64,000 bases of DNA from Aulosira sp. FACHB-615 (GTDB lineage: Bacteria; Cyanobacteriota; Cyanobacteriia; Cyanobacteriales; Nostocaceae), in NCBI RefSeq assembly GCF_014698045.1, contig NZ_JACJSE010000025.1, positions 1-64,000 on the forward strand, written 5' to 3'. Made by a program: the position numbers and the translations under genes. This document shows, in pieces, positions 41,866 to 50,004 of this stretch. The notes beneath the pieces were generated by a model, which saw nothing but the letters and a program-made list of their open reading frames with translations, did no database searches and was not told the DNA's origin. Every line of letters begins with the position of its first letter. The stretch's first letter is position 1.

Positions 41866-42492
41866 ATGAATGTCTCCGCGAGCTTAACGCCGTTCAACAG
41901 TCCCGCACCTGCATCAACGCCTATGATTCTGGATACGTTACCAGATCCGGCGATCGCAGGACAAGGATGTCCGCCCAGAACTCGGCTACAAATCGACCTC
42001 ATCTTATTGGCCATTGAAGCTTTAGAACTCGGTGGTTCCGAAGCAATTTTGGCCTTTGCAGAAGAGTTGGATTTAAAAGATATTATTAAAAATCGGGTAA
42101 ATTTATGGCGGATGCGTAGCTCTAACCCCATGCGCCGCGCTAATATCCGCAGACCCTTAACAATTATAGAAGCCAAGGCTTTAGTAGTTATTGCTTGCTA
42201 CATTGCACGGCGGTTAACCGTGGTCATCCGTCAGATGCTGATGATATATCAGCAAATGAATGAAAAACAAATCCCCCTGGAACAAAACTTGCGTTTATCT
42301 AATTACCTAGAACGCTTTCGAGTGCATTTTAAAAGCAGAATGAATGCGCGGCGCTCTGGGGTACTAGCATTAACATCTGATGAAAAATTAGATGAGTTAG
42401 CCATTAATTTGTTAGAAAAACTTCTATTTTGTACTGGTACGGCCGGAATGCAGCGATTCTGGATTAGTCTTTTTGATGGGGAAGTGGAATGA
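41866..42492 (+). CDS. DUF3038 protein, 208 aa
   Basis: LDTLPDPAIAGQGCPPRTRLQIDLILLAIEALELGGSEAIL and RVNLWRMRSSNPMRR (in parts) are the DUF3038 hallmark. Helical, soluble, cyanobacteria-specific, function unknown. A TTG start at 41794 is possible but MNVSASL at 41866 is more natural. Its stop overlaps the ATG of the DUF4335 gene (ATGA), and this pair is conserved in cyanobacteria, pointing to a joint role. Confidence 0.8.
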   Translation: MNVSASLTPFNSPAPASTPMILDTLPDPAIAGQGCPPRTRLQIDLILLAIEALELGGSEAILAFAEELDLKDIIKNRVNLWRMRSSNPMRRANIRRPLTIIEAKALVVIACYIARRLTVVIRQMLMIYQQMNEKQIPLEQNLRLSNYLERFRVHFKSRMNARRSGVLALTSDEKLDELAINLLEKLLFCTGTAGMQRFWISLFDGEVE

Positions 42493-43937
42493 ACATTCAA
42501 CGGAAATACAGTTTACCTAACTGTACGTTGCTTTTAGAGGGTTTAAGCGATGCTTCCAGGGCAGCACATTTACAAGAACTCCGCCCAGAATTATCGATAT
42601 TGGTCAATGTAGAATGCTATATATCTGGTTATAAGCAGCCTCTAGTGGGAGGTCGAGAATTTTTTGAAAGTTTGGTGAGGGCTGTGAGTGCTTATGGACA
42701 AGAATTTTTAAGCAATATCCCCAACCCCCAAGCCCATAACCAAGACTCAGAATTAGTAGAACTGCAAAAAATTGACCATAACCGTCATCGGCTAATTGTA
42801 CATTCTGAAAGCAGTACTGAAGCTTTGGGTTCTCAGGCAAATAAATCACCGATTCAAATTGATATGAATACGGTGCAGTTATTTGATTTGGTGGAAGCAG
42901 TAGATCAGTTTTTTGCCGATACCCAGACCCTACCGGAGTTAGCCCTCGAATTACAACCAATACCCCGACGCTACAGTGGTGCTAGTGAACTTGTCGTCAA
43001 GCAAGCACTACCAGCCAGTATTGGAGTTGCGAGTGTAGCTGTTGCGGCGGTTGCTTTTAGTTTGATTCCACCCCCCCAAGTCCGCACACCAGAAGCGCAA
43101 CCAGAAACCCAAAGCAGCGCCACTCCCACACCAACGACAACTGCTGTTCCTACCCCCACCGCAGCGACAACTCCCGTAGCCAGCGCCACACCGACAGCGA
43201 CACCCAGCGCCACTCCCACTACAGCCGCCACCGCACCCCCAACCACCGATTTAGAAGCCTTATTAAATACAACAGCCGAAATTACTGACCCATCTCAACT
43301 ACGGGCTTTAAATCGTCAGGTGTGGAATCAAATTGACCCGGCTTGGAGCGATCGCTCGACAGTCAAGGAAGATTTAGTCTATCGTGTTGGTGTAGCTGGT
43401 GATGGTGCGATCGTTGGTTATAAGGCAGTAAATCAAGGGTCAAATGAAGGCGTTAATTTCACTCCATTACCTAAACTGCTTTACAACCCGGCAAAACGTT
43501 CGGCAATTAATAATGAACCCATAGCCCAATTTAAAGTAGTGTTTACTAGCAAAGGGGTGTTAGAAGTTAGTCCTTGGCGCGGTTATGCTGGTACACCACA
43601 GGTAGTAGGGCAGAAAATTACAGATGCTAACACCGTTAAAGAATTAAACGAAAAGCTATACAACACAATTCGCCAAAATTGGAAAGGTACTCCCAGCTAC
43701 ACCAAAGATTTACGCTATCGAGTCGCCATCAATAAAGATGGCATCATCACTGATTATGAACCATTAAATCAAGTTGCCTTTGATCATTTCCGTGAAACAC
43801 CATTGCCAAATATGTTTCAATCTGTTTATGGTTCCAATGGCGCAGCACCAAACAACCAAGAACCTCTGGCTCATTTCCAAGTAGTGTTTAATCCTAATGG
43901 CAAACTGGAAGTTACTCCTTGGAAGGGGTATCAGTGA
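42489..43937 (+). CDS. DUF4335 protein, 482 aa
   Basis: N-terminal YSLPNCTLLLEGLSDAS ... FFESLVRAVSAYGQEFLS is the DUF4335 region; a hydrophobic helix (about 174-195, LPASIGVASVAVAAVAFSLI) and a Pro/Thr/Ala-rich linker of about 60 residues follow; the C-terminal half has two repeats of about 95 residues (LNRQVWNQIDPAWSD...YRVGVAGDGAIVGYKAVNQ and LNEKLYNTIRQNWKG...YRVAINKDGIITDYEPLNQ) each ending in QFKVVF/QFQVVF-x-G-x-LEV-x-PW-G-Y. One-pass membrane protein with a duplicated periplasmic domain. Confidence 0.78.
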   Translation: MNIQRKYSLPNCTLLLEGLSDASRAAHLQELRPELSILVNVECYISGYKQPLVGGREFFESLVRAVSAYGQEFLSNIPNPQAHNQDSELVELQKIDHNRHRLIVHSESSTEALGSQANKSPIQIDMNTVQLFDLVEAVDQFFADTQTLPELALELQPIPRRYSGASELVVKQALPASIGVASVAVAAVAFSLIPPPQVRTPEAQPETQSSATPTPTTTAVPTPTAATTPVASATPTATPSATPTTAATAPPTTDLEALLNTTAEITDPSQLRALNRQVWNQIDPAWSDRSTVKEDLVYRVGVAGDGAIVGYKAVNQGSNEGVNFTPLPKLLYNPAKRSAINNEPIAQFKVVFTSKGVLEVSPWRGYAGTPQVVGQKITDANTVKELNEKLYNTIRQNWKGTPSYTKDLRYRVAINKDGIITDYEPLNQVAFDHFRETPLPNMFQSVYGSNGAAPNNQEPLAHFQVVFNPNGKLEVTPWKGYQ

Positions 43938-44044
43938 TAGGTGAGAGTTGATAGAAAAAATGAATGTAGGTTGGGTGGAACGAATATCCCACTCCCTACT
44001 CCCTACTCTCACCCTAAATTACTATCTTTGACTGCAACTAGGGA

Positions 44045-44860
44045 TCAATTTCTACATTTTGTCCCTTGGGGAGTAGCATCAGGATAAAAAGTCACAATTG
44101 CTTTGTTTTTTCTGACAAAAACAGTAGGAAAGGTTGTACCTGTTTCTGAGTCACGAACATTATAAATACAAGCCCCTTCTTGATTTCCTTGTAATTTAAA
44201 TGCTCTAGTGGCATCAATTAACATTTCTTCGGCATTGCTGAGATAACTATAGCCCTTAATTACATCTGTAACGGTTCTGTTATTTTGTTTAATCACTACT
44301 CCCAAGGTATAGATAACACCTGGAACAACTTCTTCCCGCCTTTGATTATTGGGTAATCTGCCAGCCATACCTGAGTTTTGGAGTTGCAAATATCTGCCAG
44401 CAAAATGTAACCCACCAATATCATTGGCGTTATAGATTTCACCACAAAAAATATGTTCAAATCCTTTATTCTTAAACCAAACATTAGTTAAATCTTCAAG
44501 AAATTGGTTTTGACTGCGGCGACCAGAACGGATTTCGCCACCACTAGCTTGTTGAATTTTTCGCAATACATTGGGATAAGATAATAGTAATTGTTTAAAC
44601 TGATTTGGTTGGACTCTTGTACCAATCGCACCACAAGTTTTCAGAACCGAACCATCAAAAGCATTGAGTATAGGCGGTTTTGGCGAAATATCTAACTGCT
44701 GTCCTCTGGGAAATCCAACTGGAACTGGGTTATTAATATCATCAAAAAATGGCAAAAGTGCGGGAGTTGGAGACTGGGACAGGGCAGAATTTTGCACTCC
44801 GAATATGCAAGTTATTGCCAGTAAAGTTAATTTACTAATTATCAGGCGTGGTGGTTTCAT
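44045..44860 (-). CDS. Secreted EndoU-type endoribonuclease, 271 aa
   Basis: Signal peptide (LTLLAITCIFGVQNSALS). KGFEHIFCGE (His136) and IGGLHFAGRYLQLQ (His152) match the two catalytic His blocks of XendoU/EndoU (FEHVFVGE ... GFHNWI), followed by a plausible third element (GACIYNVRDSETG). EndoU enzymes cleave RNA 3' of uridines. The exported location suggests nutrient scavenging or an antagonistic role; no immunity gene is evident next to it. PrxQ lies just upstream on the same strand. Confidence 0.72.
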   Translation of the reverse strand: MKPPRLIISKLTLLAITCIFGVQNSALSQSPTPALLPFFDDINNPVPVGFPRGQQLDISPKPPILNAFDGSVLKTCGAIGTRVQPNQFKQLLLSYPNVLRKIQQASGGEIRSGRRSQNQFLEDLTNVWFKNKGFEHIFCGEIYNANDIGGLHFAGRYLQLQNSGMAGRLPNNQRREEVVPGVIYTLGVVIKQNNRTVTDVIKGYSYLSNAEEMLIDATRAFKLQGNQEGACIYNVRDSETGTTFPTVFVRKNKAIVTFYPDATPQGTKCRN

Positions 44861-44864
44861 ATAT

Positions 44865-45344
44865 TTAATGATTTGCTAATTCTGATAATTTATTGAGTAC
44901 AGCTTGAGCATGACCTTTAGCTTTGACATTCGGCCAAGCATAAGCAATGATTTTATCTGGGGAAATGAGGAAAGTTGAGCGCACAATTCCCATATATTCT
45001 TTACCCATAAACTTTTTTAATCGCCACGCACCATAAGAATCTGCTAATTGGTGTTCTGGGTCACTCAACAAGGTAATTGACAAGTTATGTTTGTTGATAA
45101 ACTTACAATGAGATTTAATAGAATCTGGGCTAACGCCGATAATTTTAGCTCCCAATTTGCTAAATTCTGAATTTAATTGGGTAAAGTCTTGGGCTTCTGT
45201 GGTGCAACCAGGGGTGTCATCTTTAGGATAAAAATAAAGGACAACCCATTGACCACTAAAATCATCTAAGCTGACTAAATTATCATTTTGGTCTGGTGTA
45301 GTAAAAATAGGGGCAGGTTGTCCAGCTTGGGGAATGTTGCTCAT
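44865..45344 (-). CDS. Peroxiredoxin Q/BCP, 159 aa
   Basis: PKDDTPGCTTEAQDFTQL contains the peroxidatic Cys47. The usual resolving Cys five residues on (C-T-T-E-A-C) is Gln52, so this is a variant that must be resolved by another thiol; Cys77-81 region (SHCKF) is the only other candidate. Reduces peroxides with thioredoxin. Full length; ends 4 bp before the EndoU start. Confidence 0.88.
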   Translation of the reverse strand: MSNIPQAGQPAPIFTTPDQNDNLVSLDDFSGQWVVLYFYPKDDTPGCTTEAQDFTQLNSEFSKLGAKIIGVSPDSIKSHCKFINKHNLSITLLSDPEHQLADSYGAWRLKKFMGKEYMGIVRSTFLISPDKIIAYAWPNVKAKGHAQAVLNKLSELANH

Positions 45345-45823
45345 GGTATGACTAAAATCTTCACGTTATTGATTATGCCTGTTATGAATTTTTTTGCAAT
45401 TATATTTAATGTAGATTGACTTATATATTGATTGCAATTTACTTACTTCATAAAAAATGGTTGCTACAGCGATCGCATTACTTGTGCATAATTGAATTGT
45501 AATTGCACCAGACATTTCCCTCACGCCAATGCTGAAGCCTGGGGTTTGGCAAAAATCATGCGTCCGGCAAAGGTTTGTAAGGCGCTGCTTCTACTGCTGC
45601 TGGTGCTGGTATGGGCGGTGGTGACTTCGATTACTAATACTCTTTAGTCACATATAGCATTTACCAGTCTGCTGAGGTACAAATTTATCTGCATCCATCT
45701 GCGTAGCCTGCGGCAAGCCGCCTCCACAAAGGAAGCATCTGTTTTTTGTCAATTTCTATATTTTCAGTTAAATTCTAGCTGCTAACATAGAATTTAATTG
45801 CCTTATTTTGAGGGTTTTTCAAT
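45345..45823. other. Intergenic region with a duplicated fragment of the PIN/TRAM gene
   Basis: Beyond the duplicated piece (45459-45587) it holds the dispersed word GCCTGCGGCAAGC (about 45707-45719; inverted relative to the copy near 33212) and the promoter region of the toxin-antitoxin pair. No intact gene. Confidence 0.5.
45459..45587 (-). pseudogene. Displaced copy of the 3' end of the PIN/TRAM gene
   Basis: Aligns without gaps to 48617-48745 (about 129 bp, about nine mismatches by eye), covering the last 67 bp of the PIN/TRAM coding region and 62 bp behind it. Same orientation. Together the copies flank the insert with Rep and toxin genes as direct repeats. Confidence 0.85.
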
Positions 45824-46111
45824 ATGACTTTGATTAATTATCAATCTAACTTTCAGAAATTAACCGAAATTGTCACAATATTAATTGATAATAATCCTAT
45901 TTATCAAGAAAACTTAGATAAACGAGAAATGATTGAACTAATTAATCGTACTTTTGACCCAAGCTCTGTTCCAGATATTAATAGTATTTCTGAAGAAGAA
46001 TTAACAAAACGGGTAAAAAGTATTTTATCTTTACATTTAGTTTCAGGAATGCTCAATGATTTTACTCCAGAGCAAATGCAACTTTTTGATGAAGCTGTAA
46101 AACGAGGATAG
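45824..46111 (+). CDS. Antitoxin-like protein of a PIN-toxin pair, 95 aa
   Basis: Helical, acidic; FDPSSVPDINSISEEELTKRVKSILSLHLVSGMLNDFTPEQMQLFDEAVKRG (in parts) ends 0 bp before the toxin ATG (TAG ATG). No classic AbrB or RHH domain is seen, but such non-canonical partners precede many cyanobacterial VapC genes. Probably binds and inhibits the toxin. Confidence 0.7.
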   Translation: MTLINYQSNFQKLTEIVTILIDNNPIYQENLDKREMIELINRTFDPSSVPDINSISEEELTKRVKSILSLHLVSGMLNDFTPEQMQLFDEAVKRG

Positions 46112-46516
46112 ATGGGTTATTTATTAGATACTAATATTGTTTCAGCATCACTAAAACAAAACATTCAAATAGGATTGAAAATTACAGAAATAAGGCGAAA
46201 AGGTGAATTTCTGGGTATTAGTGGCATAACATACTATGAAATTCAAAGAGGGTTGTTAAGTAGCAATACCATTAGAAAATTAGCTTTGTTTCAACAATTT
46301 TGCCAAGATTATCCTATTTTATTTTTGGATGATCTTAGAATTTTTCAAAAAGCCGCAGAAATTTATGCTGACTTAAAAGGCAGAGGCACAATTATTCAGG
46401 ATGCAGATATTTTGATAGCTGCTACCGCTATAGTTAATAATTTAATTTTAGTTTCTCACGATTCTGATTTAAGCAGAGTTAAAGATTTACAATTAGAAAA
46501 TTGGTTAACTTTTTAA
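46112..46516 (+). CDS. VapC-type PIN-domain toxin, 134 aa
   Basis: PIN fold with acidic residues Asp6 (YLLDTNIVSA), Glu43 (TYYEIQRG), Asp97/Asp99 (IIQDADILIAATA) and Asp117/Asp119 (VSHDSDLSR). A magnesium-dependent RNase that cleaves tRNA or rRNA when free. Immediately follows its antitoxin; stabilises the plasmid-like insert. Confidence 0.88.
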   Translation: MGYLLDTNIVSASLKQNIQIGLKITEIRRKGEFLGISGITYYEIQRGLLSSNTIRKLALFQQFCQDYPILFLDDLRIFQKAAEIYADLKGRGTIIQDADILIAATAIVNNLILVSHDSDLSRVKDLQLENWLTF

Positions 46517-46717
46517 GTTATCATATTATCTTAGTTGAATAGTTTTGATTTTCGCATATTAACAAATGTAGCTAGGCAAAGACATTAGAGTAAATCTAGC
46601 TGCGCTAGAGAAAAAGCAAACTGTTTTTAAGTATTATGAGGAATTGCCTAATTGGGTTTAAAAAAATGGAATTGTGCTGTATTATCACTGAGGCTTGATG
46701 TTTGAGTTAATGTTAGT

Positions 46718-47803
46718 TTGAAATTTGTTAACCAAACAACTTACAGAATCTTTGTGTCTGCTCAACAATCAGATATCAATATTATTGACTTTAACTTATT
46801 ATCGCTAAACCAATTTAGCAAACCTCAAAATTCATTGAGTTTAAGCGATATTACAAATATAGGTAAAACTTGGGATAAACATAGAACTAATGCTGAACTG
46901 ATTTCTAATTATTACGCTACAGCAGTTGATCATACGTTAAACAATTATGCTTGGCGAATCAAAACTTGTTCTGAGTTTTTAGAGTTTCAACTCTCTTCAG
47001 AAGAGGCGGATGGAACTGTCAAACTCAAGTTATTCCAAACAAGATTTTGCAGGGTTCGTCACTGTCCTGTTTGTCAGTGGCGGCGATCGCTCATGTGGAA
47101 AGCCAAAGCTTATAAAATATTGCCACAAGTTGTTACAGATTATTCCAAGTATCGTTGGTTGTTTATCACTTTGACAGTAAAGAATTGCCAAATTTTGGAA
47201 CTCAGAAAAACCTTGGATGAGATGAACAAAGCTTTTAAGCGATTATCTGAATTGAAAGCTTGGCCTGCAAAGGGTTGGATTAAATCGCTAGAAGTAACTA
47301 AGGGTAGGGATGGAGTATCTGCACATCCACATTTACATATTTTGGCAATGGTGCAGCCTTCTTATTTTAGTCATGGCTACTTGTCTCAAGCCAAATGGGT
47401 GGCATTATGGCAGCAGTGCTTACGAATTGATTACCAGCCAGTCGTTCATATTAGCGCGATCGCAAAACACCATGACCCCAAAATATTAATTCCTGAAATT
47501 CTCAAGTATCAGGTGAAGGAATCAGACTTAGTAGCTGATAGAGAATGGTTTTTAGAGTTAACCCGCCAGTTGCACAAAACCAGAGCAGTTGCTGTTGGGG
47601 GTGTACTCAGACATTATATGCAGGAGTTAGAGGAAAATAACCAAGACCTCATTAATGGTAGTGAAGAGATGAATGAGGTAAATCAGGAAACTGTGTCTTT
47701 TAGATGGAATCGCAAATCACAGAAATTTAAAATAATGAGTGGTAACGGAGAGAGTAATAATCTTATCAAAAGCAAGCAGCAAAAGACTTACGAGAATTTA
47801 TAA
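46718..47803 (+). CDS. Rolling-circle replication initiator, Rep_1 (pC194/pUB110) family, 361 aa
   Basis: CRVRHCPVCQWRRS is the Rep_1 zinc-like motif; LFITLTV is motif 1; HPHLHIL (His203, His205, His207) is the metal-binding HUH motif; ILKYQVKESD gives the catalytic Tyr264. Nicks the plus-strand origin and starts rolling-circle replication. Starts at TTG 46718, with no earlier ATG, so the true start is uncertain. Tail-to-tail overlap of 6 bp with the oxygenase-like gene. Confidence 0.85.
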   Translation: MKFVNQTTYRIFVSAQQSDINIIDFNLLSLNQFSKPQNSLSLSDITNIGKTWDKHRTNAELISNYYATAVDHTLNNYAWRIKTCSEFLEFQLSSEEADGTVKLKLFQTRFCRVRHCPVCQWRRSLMWKAKAYKILPQVVTDYSKYRWLFITLTVKNCQILELRKTLDEMNKAFKRLSELKAWPAKGWIKSLEVTKGRDGVSAHPHLHILAMVQPSYFSHGYLSQAKWVALWQQCLRIDYQPVVHISAIAKHHDPKILIPEILKYQVKESDLVADREWFLELTRQLHKTRAVAVGGVLRHYMQELEENNQDLINGSEEMNEVNQETVSFRWNRKSQKFKIMSGNGESNNLIKSKQQKTYENL

Positions 47804-48283
47804 CCGTAAATATTGCGGCTGAATTTTGCGGTAGGTTAATGACCAACGTTCAGATACGACTGGTAACAACTCGTGAGGAATACTGGAATCAAAAGAAATA
47901 ACTTGACCATCATGAAGATCATATTCTTGATCGTCAATGCAAAATGTAGCTTGTCCAATATTGACTAAAACTACTTGTGGTTCAAAAACAGAGTGATCAC
48001 AATGTCGAAGCATCCGTCCACCAGGACTGTAATGAGATAACAGAGCGCAATCCCAAGCAGGATAAATCAAATTACCTAAACGATGAACTCTATAATCCCA
48101 ACTACCCTTTTTAATAACTGGAGGATAATTAAGTATTACCTCATACATGAACCACTTATGAGTTCGACCAAAAACAAACCGACTAGAGGGCATAGCCTTC
48201 ATAGCAAATTGATGTTTACTCCAATAACGAAGGGTATTAAGGTCACGACGAATATATCCAATAGTTGTAAGTAAAGACATCAT
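47798..48283 (-). CDS. 2OG-Fe(II) oxygenase-like protein, 161 aa
   Basis: LLSHYSPGGRMLRHCDH carries the H-x-D pair (His94, Asp96), IPHELLPV the distal His137 and ERWSLTYRK the 2-oxoglutarate-binding Arg, the double-stranded beta-helix arrangement of AlkB-like dioxygenases. Small members repair or modify nucleic acids. Located on the plasmid-like insert, converging with rep. Function is inferred from motifs only. Confidence 0.6.
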   Translation of the reverse strand: MMSLLTTIGYIRRDLNTLRYWSKHQFAMKAMPSSRFVFGRTHKWFMYEVILNYPPVIKKGSWDYRVHRLGNLIYPAWDCALLSHYSPGGRMLRHCDHSVFEPQVVLVNIGQATFCIDDQEYDLHDGQVISFDSSIPHELLPVVSERWSLTYRKIQPQYLRL

Positions 48284-48377
48284 TTACTCCTAAAAAAATC
48301 ACAATTCATCAACCCGAAGGGAAAACAAAAATAATCTCGAACCGGAGGCAATAGGATTTCTACCTACTCACTACTTA

Positions 48378-48515
48378 GTAGGCGTTAGCCTACTTCTATT
48401 TAGAAGTGCAACGAAAAATCCCAGACAACCAACGAGTGGATGACTGGGATTACGAGAGTATTAATGACCTTCTCTCGAAGCTGAAAAATAGCTTCGCTAT
48501 CAATTAAGAGAAGTG
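48378..48515. other. Cluster of four hairpins, candidate replication origin of the insert
   Basis: GTAGGC/GCCTAC (48378-48393), ACTTCTA/TAGAAGT (48392-48407), ATCCCAG/CTGGGAT (48418-48450) and CGAAGCT/AGCTTCG (48476-48496) nested within CTTCTCT/AGAGAAG. Such dense secondary structure in 140 bp is typical of single-strand origins. The pC194-type nick-site word CTTGATA was not found. Confidence 0.4.
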
Positions 48516-48616
48516 TAAAAAATCTTTAGAAAATCATGAGCGCAACTAACACAACCTTAAATTTAGTCTTTAATTTAGTCTTTAATTTATAAAACCAAAA
48601 AAAATAATCGGTGCAG

Positions 48617-48745
48617 GGTTACTACACCGATCGCATTACTTGTGCATGATTTAATTGTGATTGAACCAGACATTTCCCTCACGCCAATGCTGAAGCTTGG
48701 GGTTTGGCAAAAATCATGCGTCCGGCGGAGGTTTGTAAGGCGCTG
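48617..48745. repeat. Right copy of the 129-bp direct repeat (3' end of the PIN/TRAM gene)
   Basis: Overlaps the last 22 codons of the intact PIN/TRAM gene; partner at 45459-45587. Confidence 0.85.
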
Positions 48746-49776
48746 GTGACAACTACCCGCAGTTCACCCCCGACATAACTACTCCCTTCTTCTACGACAA
48801 CCATTGTGCCGTCATCTAGGTAGCCAATACCTTGACTTGGTTCTTTACCTTCTTTGAGAATTTTGAGGTCGAGGTTATCGCCTGGTAAATAAGTCGGACG
48901 GACGGCATTAACTAAATCGTTGACGTTCAACACAGGTACTTTCTGCACGCTGGCTACTTTTGACAAGTTGTAGTCGTTGGTTAGTAGTGTTGCGTTGATT
49001 TCTTGGGCAAAGCGGACTAATTTCGCGTCTACGGTGGCAATATCATCGTAGTCGATGGGGTTAATTAAAATACGTTCTGGGTAAGCTTCTTTAATGCGGT
49101 TAAGAATTTCTAAACCGCGTCTTCCCCGGACTCGCTTTTGGTCTTTACTGGCATCAGCTACTTGCTGCAATTCTTGTAAGACAAATTGTGGCACGATGAT
49201 TGGCCCTTCTAAAAACCCTGTTTCTAGTAGTGCTTCAATCCGACCATCAATTATGCAGCTAGTATCTAAAACTTTGGTATTGGCAGGTTTTAATGTACCT
49301 TCTGCTACCATTGTCTCCACAGTATTCGGATTAATTAATCGCAGTAATCCGCGTCCGTGGGTATCTGCCAAATTCATACCTGTAACAGCTAAAATAATAC
49401 TACCAACAACTGCTACTAAGGGTTTAATAAAACTAAAATCTGGCGGTATAGGTAGCAAAAATAACGGAGCCAGCATTAAGTTTGCTAGTAGTAAGCCAAT
49501 GACTAATCCAATGGCACGGGTTAAGATGGCTTCCAGTGGCATTTCCCGGACTTGCGCCTCTAGGCGACGATAAGTCGTCTGAAAACTCAGTCCAACTGCA
49601 CCGCCAATAATGGCGGCAAAGACGGCAACTGTGAGGCGTAAAGCTTCTAGATTGGTCACTCGATCTAGCGTGCCATCAGGTAGCAGATCGGTGCTGTAGA
49701 AACCTATGCCTGCTGCTGCCAAAATGAATGAGAGAATAATAATGGCATCAAGCATGGTTGTGTTGTTTTCCTGCAA
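48679..49776 (-). CDS. PIN/TRAM domain membrane protein (YacL-like), 365 aa
   Basis: Four N-terminal hydrophobic helices (ILSFILAAAGIGFYS, LTVAVFAAIIGGAVGL, AIGLVIGLLLANLMLAPLFLL, LVAVVGSIILAVTGM), then a PIN nuclease domain with VLDTSCIIDGRI, RRGLEILNRI, DAKLVRFAQ and LLTNDYNL, and a C-terminal TRAM RNA-binding domain (GIGYLDDGTMVVVEEGS). Resembles Bacillus YacL. Its 3' end is duplicated 3.2 kb away, flanking the plasmid-like insert. Length intact. Confidence 0.88.
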   Translation of the reverse strand: MQENNTTMLDAIIILSFILAAAGIGFYSTDLLPDGTLDRVTNLEALRLTVAVFAAIIGGAVGLSFQTTYRRLEAQVREMPLEAILTRAIGLVIGLLLANLMLAPLFLLPIPPDFSFIKPLVAVVGSIILAVTGMNLADTHGRGLLRLINPNTVETMVAEGTLKPANTKVLDTSCIIDGRIEALLETGFLEGPIIVPQFVLQELQQVADASKDQKRVRGRRGLEILNRIKEAYPERILINPIDYDDIATVDAKLVRFAQEINATLLTNDYNLSKVASVQKVPVLNVNDLVNAVRPTYLPGDNLDLKILKEGKEPSQGIGYLDDGTMVVVEEGSSYVGGELRVVVTSALQTSAGRMIFAKPQASALA

Positions 49777-50004
49777 TTGTTTTACCCGATGAAATCAAAA
49801 ACATCTGACTTCATCGCTAAGAGACAACAATGAATATTGACTTAGACTAAGGGCGGAAGCAGGGAATATCTGCAAATATTATAACTAAAGAGCTTTATTT
49901 TAATATTTTGCATGGTTTTGTTGTGAAACGATAAAAAAACATAAACAAACTTTTTATTTTGGCAATTTGTAATGCTTTGTTAAGTTAAGTAATTATTGCT
50001 GACA

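Larger units (their letters stand above)
45588..48616. mobile_element. Integrated small rolling-circle plasmid-like element, ~3 kb
   Basis: Direct repeats (45459-45587 and 48617-48745) enclose a VapC-type toxin pair, a Rep_1-family Rep, a 2OG-Fe(II) oxygenase-like gene and a multi-hairpin noncoding stretch. The layout is that of a small plasmid inserted at, and duplicating, the 3' end of the PIN/TRAM gene, leaving the gene intact. No integrase is present, so homologous recombination or Rep-mediated insertion is likely. Confidence 0.6.
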
